Assembly: GCF_011040385.1 (NCBI RefSeq)
Contig: NZ_JAAIKB010000001.1
Span: 434,001-498,000 of the forward strand
DNA: 64,000 nt
Direction of reading: 5' to 3'
DNA from: Falsiroseomonas algicola
Lineage (GTDB): Bacteria; Pseudomonadota; Alphaproteobacteria; Acetobacterales; Acetobacteraceae
Position numbers and translations under genes: made by a program. Of this stretch, positions 53,981-62,365 are shown piece by piece. The notes beneath the pieces were generated by a model. It did not search any database, was not told the origin of the DNA, and saw only the letters and a program-made list of their open reading frames with translations. The number at the start of each line of letters is the position of its first letter. Position 1 is the stretch's first letter.

Positions 53981-55693
53981 CTACCCCACCACCACCCTGA
54001 ACCCGTTCCCACGCCAGAACCCATCCGGCTCCAGGCTGCCCCGGTAATGCGCGTTCGCCTTCTCCGCCGGGGATGAGAAGCAGCCGCCGCGCAGCACGCG
54101 GCGCCAATCCCGCGACCCCTCCGCGGCCTCCCGCCCATCACCCGCGGCCCATGGATAGGCGAAGGAGGGCAGCGCCATCTCCGGCCCCCAGAGCGTGTGG
54201 CACCATTCCCAGACCTGGCCGGCCATGTCGTCCACGCCCCAGGGCGACCGCCCGCGCGGGAACATCCCGACCGCGCATGGCGCGTTGAGCCCCGCGCTGT
54301 CGCCGTTGCAGCGATCCCCATCCCAGGGCGCGGCCCAGGGATGCACGGGCGCGTCGCTCTCGGGCTGCGTGCCGCGCGCGGACCACTCCCATTCGGGCTC
54401 GCTCGGCAGGCGGACGACATCGCTCGCGCCGATGCGGCCCTCCGCCCGCCAGGTCTCCGTCAGCCATTCGCAGCAGGCGACGGCATCGCGCCAGGTCAGG
54501 TCGGTCGCCGGTGCATTGGCGAGCGAGGGGTCGTCGCGTGCCGGCGAGACCCAGGCCCGACCCGTCGCCGCCACGAAACGGGCGTAGAGCGCGTTCACCA
54601 CGGGATAGCGCCCGATGCGGAAGGCGCCGACCGCGACGCGATGGACCGGCCGCGAGGGCGCGGTCAGCGCCGATCCCATCACGACCTCCCCGCCCGGCAC
54701 ATCGACCAACTCGGCCAGGTCGCGCGGGTCGCCCCGCCGCGCCAACTCCCGCCCGGCTTGCGCGCGCTGCGGCACGCCGAGCTGCCCGCCTTCCACGATC
54801 GCGCGCAACGCCTCGACCAGGCCCGGCACAATGCCCGGCTCGATCTCGGCGGCCAGCAGCGCACCGGCATCACCCGTCCGCACCAGGGCCGCGGCCAGCG
54901 GCGCGGCGATGGAGGGATCGGCGGCGACCACGTGGCGCAGCGTGGCCGCCAGGCGCGGCCCTTCCTCCAGGAAGCGCAGCGCGAGCATGGCGGGGCTGGC
55001 ATTCTCCAGCATCCGCGCTTCCAGCAGCGGGCGCATGAAGCCGGCATCGAGGAGATCGGCCTCCGCGGGCGTCGCGCGCACAAGCAGCGTGTCCCGCAGC
55101 ACCGGCGCGCTGGTCGCCGTGACGCCGAGGCGCTGCGCGATGGCAAGATAACCGGGCAGCGCGAAGAGCGGGCCGCGCAGCGCCTCCGGCAGATGCGCCC
55201 GCTGCGCCGCCAGCAGCGGCAGCAGGCGATGCCGCCGGAACCCCTGCGGCAGCACCCAGCCGCCCGCGACCTCGGGATCCGCCACCAGCAGCCCGCGCAG
55301 GCCGGGCCGCGCGGCGATGGCATCCGGCAGCGCCGCATCTTCCGCATCATCCACCAGCAGCAGCGCGCGATCCGGCAGCGAGTCCAACGCCAGGCCCGGC
55401 GTCCAGAACACTGGCGTGACGGTGGGCGCGTCCCAGGCCTCGGGCTTGGCCACACCCGCCTCGTTCCGCACCACCGGCGTCGGGTCCGGTGCCGCGCCTG
55501 CAGCAACGCGCGCGACATGGCGCAGCATCGTCGTGCGGCCGGCGCCCGGCGGCGCCAGCAGCAGCAGCAGCGGTGCTTCCGCCGCCAGTTCCAGCGCCGT
55601 GCGGTGCACCGGCTCCGTCAGCGCGGCGGGGCCGCGGCGCAGGCCCTTGGCCGCGCGGTCCTCCTCCGTCCAGTCGGTGAGGAGGGGGATCAC
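53981..55693 (-). CDS. P-loop-like NTPase domain fused to an FGE/SUMF1-fold domain
   Basis: The 570-residue protein starts at GTG 55693, whose GTGA overlaps the VOC stop. The first 350 residues contain LLLLLAPPGAGRTTMLRHVA (Walker A-like, but Arg in the usual Lys position) and RALLLVDDAEDAALPD (Walker B-like). Helical repeats follow. From about residue 350 an FGE-sulfatase domain spans VDVPGGEVVMGSALTAP, FRIGRYPVVNALYARFVAAT, VRLPSEPEWEWSARG, DDMAGQVWEWCHTLWG and RRVLRGGCFSSPAEKANAHY to GFRVVVG. The Cys pair of true formylglycine-generating enzymes is not in place. It sits in the permease operon; function unknown. Confidence 0.75.
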   Translation of the reverse strand: MIPLLTDWTEEDRAAKGLRRGPAALTEPVHRTALELAAEAPLLLLLAPPGAGRTTMLRHVARVAAGAAPDPTPVVRNEAGVAKPEAWDAPTVTPVFWTPGLALDSLPDRALLLVDDAEDAALPDAIAARPGLRGLLVADPEVAGGWVLPQGFRRHRLLPLLAAQRAHLPEALRGPLFALPGYLAIAQRLGVTATSAPVLRDTLLVRATPAEADLLDAGFMRPLLEARMLENASPAMLALRFLEEGPRLAATLRHVVAADPSIAAPLAAALVRTGDAGALLAAEIEPGIVPGLVEALRAIVEGGQLGVPQRAQAGRELARRGDPRDLAELVDVPGGEVVMGSALTAPSRPVHRVAVGAFRIGRYPVVNALYARFVAATGRAWVSPARDDPSLANAPATDLTWRDAVACCEWLTETWRAEGRIGASDVVRLPSEPEWEWSARGTQPESDAPVHPWAAPWDGDRCNGDSAGLNAPCAVGMFPRGRSPWGVDDMAGQVWEWCHTLWGPEMALPSFAYPWAAGDGREAAEGSRDWRRVLRGGCFSSPAEKANAHYRGSLEPDGFWRGNGFRVVVG

Positions 55694-56076
55694 GCGAAGA
55701 GCTTCGCGACCTCCGGGTTGTGGAAGCGCTGCACCTCGATGGCGTAGCCGGCGGGGTCCTCGAAGAAGAAATGCTCGCAATAGGTGCCGCGCAGCAGGCC
55801 GGTGAGCTTGGCGACGCCAGCCTTCTCCATCCGCGCATGCCAGCCGGGCACGTCCTCCGCCACGATGGTCAGCAGCACGGCGCTGGTCGGCTGGTGCTTC
55901 AGATGGCCCTTCACCCCATCGACGATGCCGAAATAGCTGCCGGGCGCGATGCGGTAGATGCGCGCCATGCCCTGGTCCAGCACCAGCTCGAAGCCCAGCA
56001 CCTCCTCATAGAAGGGCACGACCGACATCATGTCCTCGTAATAGAAGAAGGTGATGGCGTAGTCGGGCTTGGACAT
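55690..56076 (-). CDS. VOC (glyoxalase/bleomycin resistance fold) family protein
   Basis: The 128-residue protein has ITFFYYEDMMSVVPFYEEVL and GFELVLDQGMARIYRIAPGS. The second βαβββ half reads TIVAEDVPGWHARMEKAGVA and FFFEDPAGYAIEVQRFHNPE (metal-site Glu in AIEVQ). Possible roles are dioxygenase, isomerase or ligand-binding; none can be chosen. It is 14 bases after the DppC-like gene and overlaps the NTPase–FGE gene. Confidence 0.88.
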   Translation of the reverse strand: MSKPDYAITFFYYEDMMSVVPFYEEVLGFELVLDQGMARIYRIAPGSYFGIVDGVKGHLKHQPTSAVLLTIVAEDVPGWHARMEKAGVAKLTGLLRGTYCEHFFFEDPAGYAIEVQRFHNPEVAKLFA

Positions 56077-56090
56077 GGGGCAGGCTCCAG

Positions 56091-56912
56091 TTACGCCGCT
56101 CTGCGGCGGGGATTGAACCAATCGGCCAGCGCGTCGCCGATCAGGTTGAAGGACAGCACGACGAGCAGGATCGCGATCCCGGGCGCCAGCGCAACCCAGG
56201 GCGCGTCGCGCAGATAGGCCAGGTTGCCCGCGACATCGGCGCCCCATTCCGCCGCCGGCGGCTGCGCCCCCAATCCAAGAAAGCCGAGGCTCGCCGTTTG
56301 CAGGATGGCGCCGCCCAGTGCCAGCGACGCCTGCACCAGCAGCGGCCCGATGCCGTTGCGCAGGACATAGCGCAGCAGCAGCCGCGGCGTGCCGACGCCG
56401 ATCGCCATCGCCGCTTCCATGTAGGGCTTCACCGAGATGGCCAGCGCCTGGCTGCGCGCCACGCGGGCGAATTGCGGCGCCAGGGTGATGGCGACCGCCA
56501 GCATCGCATTCTCCAGGCTCGGCCCGAAGGCGGCGGCCAGCGCGATGGCCAGCACGAGCCCCGGAAAGGCGAGCATGGCGTCCACCAGCCGCATCATCAC
56601 CATGTCGGTCGCGCCGCCCGCGAAGCCCGCGACGGTACCGAAGGCAACGCCCAGCACGAAGGCCAGCGCCACCACCCCGATGCCAATCGCCAGCGTCGCC
56701 CGCCCGCCATGCAGCACCCGAGCCAGCACGTCGCGCCCGAAGAAATCCGTCCCCAGCCAATGCGCGGCGGAAGGCGGCGCCAGCTTGTTGGCGATGTCGA
56801 TCGCGATCGGCGAGGTCGTGAAGAACGGCCCCGCCAGCACCGCCAGCAGGATCGCGCCCAGCAGCCCCGCCCCCATCAGCGCCAGGCGGTTGCGCGCCCA
56901 GAAGCCGCTCAT
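56091..56912 (-). CDS. oligopeptide-type ABC transporter permease (DppC-like)
   Basis: The 273-residue permease has an N-terminal span, HWLGTDFFGRDVLARVLHGG (typical DppC segment), and the EAA loop EAAMAIGVGTPRLLLRYVLR. Later spans include IAILLVVLSFNLIGDALADW. It overlaps the DppB-like stop by 4 bases. Confidence 0.94.
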   Translation of the reverse strand: MSGFWARNRLALMGAGLLGAILLAVLAGPFFTTSPIAIDIANKLAPPSAAHWLGTDFFGRDVLARVLHGGRATLAIGIGVVALAFVLGVAFGTVAGFAGGATDMVMMRLVDAMLAFPGLVLAIALAAAFGPSLENAMLAVAITLAPQFARVARSQALAISVKPYMEAAMAIGVGTPRLLLRYVLRNGIGPLLVQASLALGGAILQTASLGFLGLGAQPPAAEWGADVAGNLAYLRDAPWVALAPGIAILLVVLSFNLIGDALADWFNPRRRAA

Positions 56913-57922
56913 GACGCCATGCGCTTGCGGATGCGCGGATCAAGCAGCGCCTGGATGAGGTCCACCGCCAGCGACACCAGCATGAACATCAGCGCGAAGA
57001 CCAGCGTGGCACCCTGGATCACCGGATAGTCCCGGTTGCGGATGGCATCGAACATGAAGCGGCCGATGCCCGGCCAGGCGAATACCGTCTCCGTCAGGAT
57101 CGCGCCGCCCAGCATCTCCGCGAATTTCAGCCCCACCACCGTCACCGCCGGCAGCAGCGAATTGCGCAGCGCATGGACGAAGAACACCGCACGTTCCGGC
57201 AGCCCCTTGGCGCGGGCGGTGCGGATATAGTCCTCCCCCATCGTCTCCAGCATCGTGTTGCGCACGAAGCGGCCGAGCGTCGCCGCCAGGAAGGCCGCCA
57301 GCACCGTCGTCGGCAGCAGCAGGTGCAGGAAGGCATCCCAGGCGGCCTCCGCATCCCCATTGATCAGCCCGTCGATCACCGCGAAGCCGGTGACGGGATC
57401 ATCCAGGAAGAAGGGGCTAGTGCGCCCCGAGATCGGCAACCACCCCAGCGCGATCCCGAACACCAATTGCAGCACTAGCGCCAGCAGGAAGGCCGGCATG
57501 GAGACGCCGAGCAGCGACACCAGCCGCACCGCATGGTCGAAGGCGGTATTGGCCCGGATGGCGGAGACGACGCCAAGCGGAAGCCCGACGACGATCGCGA
57601 CCAGCAGTGCCAGCACCGACAATTCGATCGTGGCGGGCAGCCGCAGCAGGATCTCCCGCGCCACCGGCGCGCCCGTCTTCAGTGAAACGCCCAGATCCCC
57701 CCGCAACAGCCCGCCGAGATACGAGAGAAACTGCATCCCCATCGGCTCATCCAGCCGCAGTTGCGCCCGCAGCGCCGCGATCTGCACATCCGTAGCGCCG
57801 GGGCCGAGCAGCGTCACAGCCGGGTCGCCCGGGATGAAGCGCGTCAGGTGGAAGATGATGACCAGCACCAGGAACAGCACCGGAAGCAGCGCCGCCAGGC
57901 GCCGCAGCGCGTAACCGCCCAT
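56909..57922 (-). CDS. oligopeptide-type ABC transporter permease (DppB-like)
   Basis: The 337-residue permease has the DppB N-terminus (RRLAALLPVLFLVLVIIFHL; TRFIPGDPAVTLLG), LDEPMGMQFLSYLGGLLRGD, and the EAA-type loop YIRTARAKGLPERAVFFVHA. AWPGIGRFMFDAIRNRDYPV lies near the end. It follows the binding-protein gene by 12 bases. Confidence 0.95.
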   Translation of the reverse strand: MGGYALRRLAALLPVLFLVLVIIFHLTRFIPGDPAVTLLGPGATDVQIAALRAQLRLDEPMGMQFLSYLGGLLRGDLGVSLKTGAPVAREILLRLPATIELSVLALLVAIVVGLPLGVVSAIRANTAFDHAVRLVSLLGVSMPAFLLALVLQLVFGIALGWLPISGRTSPFFLDDPVTGFAVIDGLINGDAEAAWDAFLHLLLPTTVLAAFLAATLGRFVRNTMLETMGEDYIRTARAKGLPERAVFFVHALRNSLLPAVTVVGLKFAEMLGGAILTETVFAWPGIGRFMFDAIRNRDYPVIQGATLVFALMFMLVSLAVDLIQALLDPRIRKRMAS

Positions 57923-57934
57923 GATGCGGGGGTC

Positions 57935-59500
57935 CTACTCCTTGAAGACGCCGTGATACTCGTTCAGCGGCGGCGCGCTGTTCACCACCAGGCCTTTCAC
58001 ATTGGCGCGCTTGAAGACGATCAGCTTGTTGCTGAACAGCCAGGCCGCCGGCACGCGGTCCATGATCTGCCGCTGCACCTGGAAATACAGCTGCTTCCGC
58101 GCCTCGAAATCCACCGTGGTCTGCGCGCGCAGGATCAGCGCATCCAGCGCCGCATCGGCAGGCATGCGGAAGGTCATGGCGCTGTCGGCCAGGCCGGAGA
58201 GGTAGCCGATGGTGATGTGCGCGTCGGGGTCGTTGTACCAGGGCTGCCTTCCGTCCAGCGCCACCTCGAACCGCCCCGCGACATGCAGGGCCCGCAGCGC
58301 CGGGAATTCCGTCTGCGCCACCGTCGCCTCGATCCCCACCGCCGCCAGGTTCGCCTGGATGAAGGTGGCGACGGCGCCCCACAGGCTGCCCTGGAAGCTA
58401 TAGAGCGTGAGCTTCAGCTGCCCCGGCTGCACGCCCGCCTCCGCCAAAAGCGCCCGCGCCTGCGCCACGTCGTATTTCGGCGCCATCTCCCGGATAGCGG
58501 GATCGAAAGCCCAGGAATTCGTCGGCAGAGGCCCGTACACCCGGTCCGCTGTGCCCCCCAGCACGCCATCCAACAGCCCGTCATAATCAATGGCGTGGGT
58601 GATCGCGCGCCGCACCCGCACATCCCGCAGCGGCCCCTGCAGGCCGGAATTGTTGAACTCCAGTTGCCGGATGATCTGGCTCGGCACCTCGATCACCTCG
58701 ATCCCGGCGCGGCCGCGCAGCGCCCGCACATCCTGCGTCGGCAGCGCAGCCAGTTGTGCGTTCTGCTGCACCAGGTCGAGCCCGCCATTCTCCAGCTCCA
58801 GCCTGCGCGTCGAGGCATCGGGGATGATGCGGTAGATGATCCGCTGGAGCCGCGGCGCGCCGCGGAAGTAGTCCGGATTGGCGTCGAGCACGACGTCCGT
58901 GTCCGGGCGGTAGCTTCGGAACCTGAAGGGTCCCGTGCCGACCGGATTCACGTTGAACGCCGCGCCATGGCGCGCCACGCCCGCCGGGCTGACGATCGCC
59001 GCTTGCGGCTGCGCCAGCAGCGACAGGAAGACCGGCATCGGCTCCTTCAGCGTGATGCGGACCTCGAGCGGGCCCGTCACCTCGATGGCATCGATCAGGC
59101 CGAAGGTCGCGCGCATATAGGGATTGGTGTCCCGCGTGCGTTCCAGGCTGAACTTCACCGCCGCCGCGTCGCAGGCCGTATCGTCATGGAACTTCACGCC
59201 AGGGCGCAGCGCGAAGGTGAACACCTTCCCGTCGCCCGACACCGTCCAGGACCGCGCCAGCCGCCCTTCCAGCTGCGCGAAGGCGGGCGGCGTCCAGGCC
59301 ACCAGCGTGTCGAAGACGTTCAGGATGACCTCGCTGCCGATCGGCTCCGCGCGGTTCGCGCCGGGCTCCAGCCCCGCCGGATCGGCGTTCACGCCGACCA
59401 CGAGGATGCGGTTGCGCGCCGCCGCCGACTGCGCGGCCGCGCCCCGTGGCAAGGCAGCCAGCCCGATCAGGGAGGCGAGTTGACGCTTGCCGAACATCAT
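57935..59500 (-). CDS. ABC transporter substrate-binding protein (SBP family 5)
   Basis: The 521-residue periplasmic protein starts at ATG 59500 or 59497 and has a signal peptide ending PRGAAAQ. It shows RILVVGVNADPAGLEPGANR, VFTFALRPGVKFHDDTACDA, AVKFSLERTRDTNPYMR, VNPVGTGPFRFRSYRPDTDV and VRRAITHAIDYDGLLDGVLG, all typical of DppA/OppA-like family 5 proteins. It heads the SBP–dppB–dppC–VOC–NTPase/FGE operon. The ligand cannot be told. Confidence 0.93.
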   Translation of the reverse strand: MMFGKRQLASLIGLAALPRGAAAQSAAARNRILVVGVNADPAGLEPGANRAEPIGSEVILNVFDTLVAWTPPAFAQLEGRLARSWTVSGDGKVFTFALRPGVKFHDDTACDAAAVKFSLERTRDTNPYMRATFGLIDAIEVTGPLEVRITLKEPMPVFLSLLAQPQAAIVSPAGVARHGAAFNVNPVGTGPFRFRSYRPDTDVVLDANPDYFRGAPRLQRIIYRIIPDASTRRLELENGGLDLVQQNAQLAALPTQDVRALRGRAGIEVIEVPSQIIRQLEFNNSGLQGPLRDVRVRRAITHAIDYDGLLDGVLGGTADRVYGPLPTNSWAFDPAIREMAPKYDVAQARALLAEAGVQPGQLKLTLYSFQGSLWGAVATFIQANLAAVGIEATVAQTEFPALRALHVAGRFEVALDGRQPWYNDPDAHITIGYLSGLADSAMTFRMPADAALDALILRAQTTVDFEARKQLYFQVQRQIMDRVPAAWLFSNKLIVFKRANVKGLVVNSAPPLNEYHGVFKE

Positions 59501-59643
59501 GGCGGGGAATCCTTGCAGCCATTCGAACGCTAGCCCAGGCATTTGTCCGGTCAAGCAATTGGTGCAACGCAGCGTTGACGTTGCGATAGAGAGACGGGAA
59601 TGGTGATCGCGCCACGGTTGCGCTCCCCGCACCGCAGACAAGG

Positions 59644-61389
59644 ATGTCGCCCGGCGTGAGACGCCCGCGCCTCGCTTTGCTCCCGATCGCGCTCGGCACG
59701 ATGATGCCCGGCGGCGAGGCGCTTGCGCAGGTGCCACCGCCCCTGCCCGGGATCATCGAACGCGTCGCCCCGGCCGAGGCCCCTGCCCTCGGCCCCGCCC
59801 TGCTGCCGCCGGAACCGCAGGCCACCACCGGCCCCGGCGCCGCGCGCCGCCTGGTGGTTGGCCGCATCACCATCACCGGCAACACTGCCCTGCCGGCCGC
59901 GCTGCTGCGCCCCTCGCTGCTGGAGGGCCAGGACGCGACGCTGGCGGAGGTGGAGGAGGCACGGCTTGCCATCCTCGGCACCTATCGCGCCGCGGGCTTT
60001 GCCTATGTCGCCGTCGCCGCCATGGCGAGCCGGGGGGAGGCCGGGCGCATCGACCTCCGCTTCGCGGTGACGGAGGGCTTCATCGCCGATATCGCGCTGG
60101 AGGGTGCGGACATCGGCCCGGCGGAGCAGCAGGTGCGACGCTTCCTGGCGCCGCTGATCGGCCAGCGCCCCCTGCCCCATGCGGCGCTGGAGCGCGCCCT
60201 GCTGCTGGCCGGCGACATCCCGGGCATGGAGGCGCGCGGGTTGCTCCGCCCGATCGAGGGCGATCCCGGCGCGCTGCAACTCCTCGTCCGCCTCACGCGC
60301 CGGCCGCTGACGGGCTTCGCCAGCCTGGACAATCGCGGCTACAGCCTGACCGGCGCCTGGCAGGCGCTGCTGGTCGGCCAGGCAAACAGCCTGACGCGGT
60401 TCGGCGAACGCACGGAACTCGCGCTGCTGCGGACGGATGCGAATGGCCAGGGCTTCGCGCAGCTCTCGCAGGAATGGTTCATCGGCGGCTCGGGCCTCAA
60501 GCTCCGCGCCTTCGCCGGCGCCGGCCGCGCGGCGCCGGGATCGGCACTGGCGGCGCTCGGCTATCTCGGCGAGACGCGGGTGGCGGGCATCGGGCTCAGC
60601 CATCCGCTGATCCGGTCGAGGCCGCGCAACCTGCTGCTGACGGCGCAGGTCGATGCCTTCGACAGCGAGGTGCAGACCCGCCCCTTCCCCGGCACCGCGC
60701 GCCAGACCGCCAGCCGCGATTCCGTCCGCGCGCTGCGCATAGGGGCGGAGGCGCAGGCGCAGGATGCGTGGCTTCCCTTCACCCCCGCCGCCGCGACCAG
60801 CACCGCGACGCTCCGCCTGCATCGCGGGCTGGAGGCGTTCGGCGCCAGCGATGGCAGCGGCGGCGGCACGGCGCGGGCGGGCAGCGATTTCGGCTTCACG
60901 CGCATCGTGTTGGAAGCATCGCGCCTGCAGCCGCTGCTGGTGCCCGCGGAGGGCTGGCTGCTCTCCGCCTATGGCATCGCCGCCGCGCAATGGACCGACG
61001 ATTGGCTGCCGCCGGCGGAGAAGTTCTATCTCGGCGGCAACCGCCTGGGCCGCGGCTTCCATGCCGGGCAGCTGTCGGGCGACCGCGCGGTGGCCGGCAC
61101 GGCGGAGCTGCAGCTGGCCACCGAATTCGACCTGCGCTGGCCGAATGGCGGCACCAGGCTCGGCACGCAGTTCTACCTGTTCCGGGATGAGGGCCGCGCC
61201 GCCGACAATGGCAGCGATATCGCGACGCGCCACCTGGCCTCCTGGGGCGGCGGCGTGCGGCTGCAATTCGATGATCGCGCGCAGATCGATGTGGAGGCCG
61301 TCCGCCGCCTGACCCGTGCGCCGGAGGGCGCCGGCGTGCGCGTGCTGGAAGCGGACGGCGTCTATGTCCGGCTGCTGCTGCGCTACTGA
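59644..61389 (+). CDS. two-partner secretion outer-membrane transporter TpsB (ShlB/FhaC family)
   Basis: The 581-residue protein has a signal peptide (ending EALAQ), a Pro-rich stretch, and a POTRA domain starting RRLVVGRITITGNTALPAAL with a second POTRA (VTEGFIADIALEGADIG). A β-barrel follows with GFASLDNRGYSLTGAWQALL, FYLGGNRLGRGFHAGQLSGD (the RGF-type motif of the lid loop) and GTQFYLFRDEGRAADNG near the C-terminus, ending RLLLRY. It would export a TpsA exoprotein, but no gene with a TPS/hemagglutinin domain lies in the window. Confidence 0.88.
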   Translation: MSPGVRRPRLALLPIALGTMMPGGEALAQVPPPLPGIIERVAPAEAPALGPALLPPEPQATTGPGAARRLVVGRITITGNTALPAALLRPSLLEGQDATLAEVEEARLAILGTYRAAGFAYVAVAAMASRGEAGRIDLRFAVTEGFIADIALEGADIGPAEQQVRRFLAPLIGQRPLPHAALERALLLAGDIPGMEARGLLRPIEGDPGALQLLVRLTRRPLTGFASLDNRGYSLTGAWQALLVGQANSLTRFGERTELALLRTDANGQGFAQLSQEWFIGGSGLKLRAFAGAGRAAPGSALAALGYLGETRVAGIGLSHPLIRSRPRNLLLTAQVDAFDSEVQTRPFPGTARQTASRDSVRALRIGAEAQAQDAWLPFTPAAATSTATLRLHRGLEAFGASDGSGGGTARAGSDFGFTRIVLEASRLQPLLVPAEGWLLSAYGIAAAQWTDDWLPPAEKFYLGGNRLGRGFHAGQLSGDRAVAGTAELQLATEFDLRWPNGGTRLGTQFYLFRDEGRAADNGSDIATRHLASWGGGVRLQFDDRAQIDVEAVRRLTRAPEGAGVRVLEADGVYVRLLLRY

Positions 61390-62312
61390 TCCAGGCCGAG
61401 GGTCTGCAATGCTTCCGCCTCCGCGATCGCCGCCGCACGCGCGCGGGCGCCCCAGGTGGCGCCGCCGATATGCGGCGTCAGGATCACGTTCGGCAGCGCC
61501 GCGAGCCGCGCCGGCACCGCGGGCTCCCCCTCCAGCACGTCGAGTGCCGCGGCGGCGATGGTGCCGCTCTCCAGCGCCTCGATCAGCGCCTGGGTGTCCA
61601 CCTGCGGGCCGCGCCCGACATTCACCAGGATGCCCTCGCTGCCCAGCGCCTCCAGCTCGGGCTTCCCGACCACGCCCCGCGTTTCCGCCCCGCCCGGCAG
61701 CACGATGACCAGGAAGTCGGACGCCGCCGCCAGGTCGCGCATCGTCGGCAACAGCTGAAAGCCGAGGTCGCGGGCCGAGGGCCGGTCCAGCCCCACCACA
61801 GTCATCCGCGCCGCCTGCGCCCGCGCCGCGATGGCCTGGCCGATGCGCCCCAGCCCCGCGATCCCCATGGTGGAACCCGACAGCGTCTTGCCCGGCCTGA
61901 AGCGGCCCTTGGCCGCCCAGGCGCCGCCACGCGCGAAGCCATCGGCCTGCACCAGGTCACGCCCCGCCATGATGGCGAGCCCCATGGCGAGGTCCGCCAC
62001 GTCATCCGTCAGCGCCTCCCCCACCGGCCGCACCGCGATGCCGCGCGCCGCCATCCCCGCAAAATCCAGCTTGTCCGTGCCGGCACCGAGCGAGATGACC
62101 TGCCGCAGGTTGGGCAGCCGCGCCAGCATTGCCGCGTCGCAGCCGGTATTCGCCATGGTGATGAGCACCGCGACCTCCGCGCGCTCCGCCTCGCCGAGGT
62201 CGGCGACGGCGGCGGGACCGGCGACGGGGCGAAGCCGGCCGGCCTCCACCAGCTTCGGCATGCGCGCGCCGGGCAGGACATCGTAGAAGATCACGGTTCC
62301 AGGCTGCGGCAT
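61383..62312 (-). CDS. D-2-hydroxyacid dehydrogenase
   Basis: The 309-residue protein has MGIAGLGRIGQAIAARAQAA (NAD-binding Gly motif), ILVNVGRGPQVDTQALIEAL (catalytic Arg), ALDVLEGEPAVPA (Glu) and NVILTPHIGGATW (His). It interconverts a 2-hydroxy and a 2-keto acid, possibly glyoxylate/hydroxypyruvate type. It converges on the tpsB gene with a 7-base overlap and follows the enolase-superfamily gene by 53 bases. Confidence 0.93.
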   Translation of the reverse strand: MPQPGTVIFYDVLPGARMPKLVEAGRLRPVAGPAAVADLGEAERAEVAVLITMANTGCDAAMLARLPNLRQVISLGAGTDKLDFAGMAARGIAVRPVGEALTDDVADLAMGLAIMAGRDLVQADGFARGGAWAAKGRFRPGKTLSGSTMGIAGLGRIGQAIAARAQAARMTVVGLDRPSARDLGFQLLPTMRDLAAASDFLVIVLPGGAETRGVVGKPELEALGSEGILVNVGRGPQVDTQALIEALESGTIAAAALDVLEGEPAVPARLAALPNVILTPHIGGATWGARARAAAIAEAEALQTLGLDQ

Positions 62313-62365
62313 GGGCGGGGCTTTCTGCTGTGTGCGGAAGCCATGCCGCAGGCGTCGCGCGCTGG

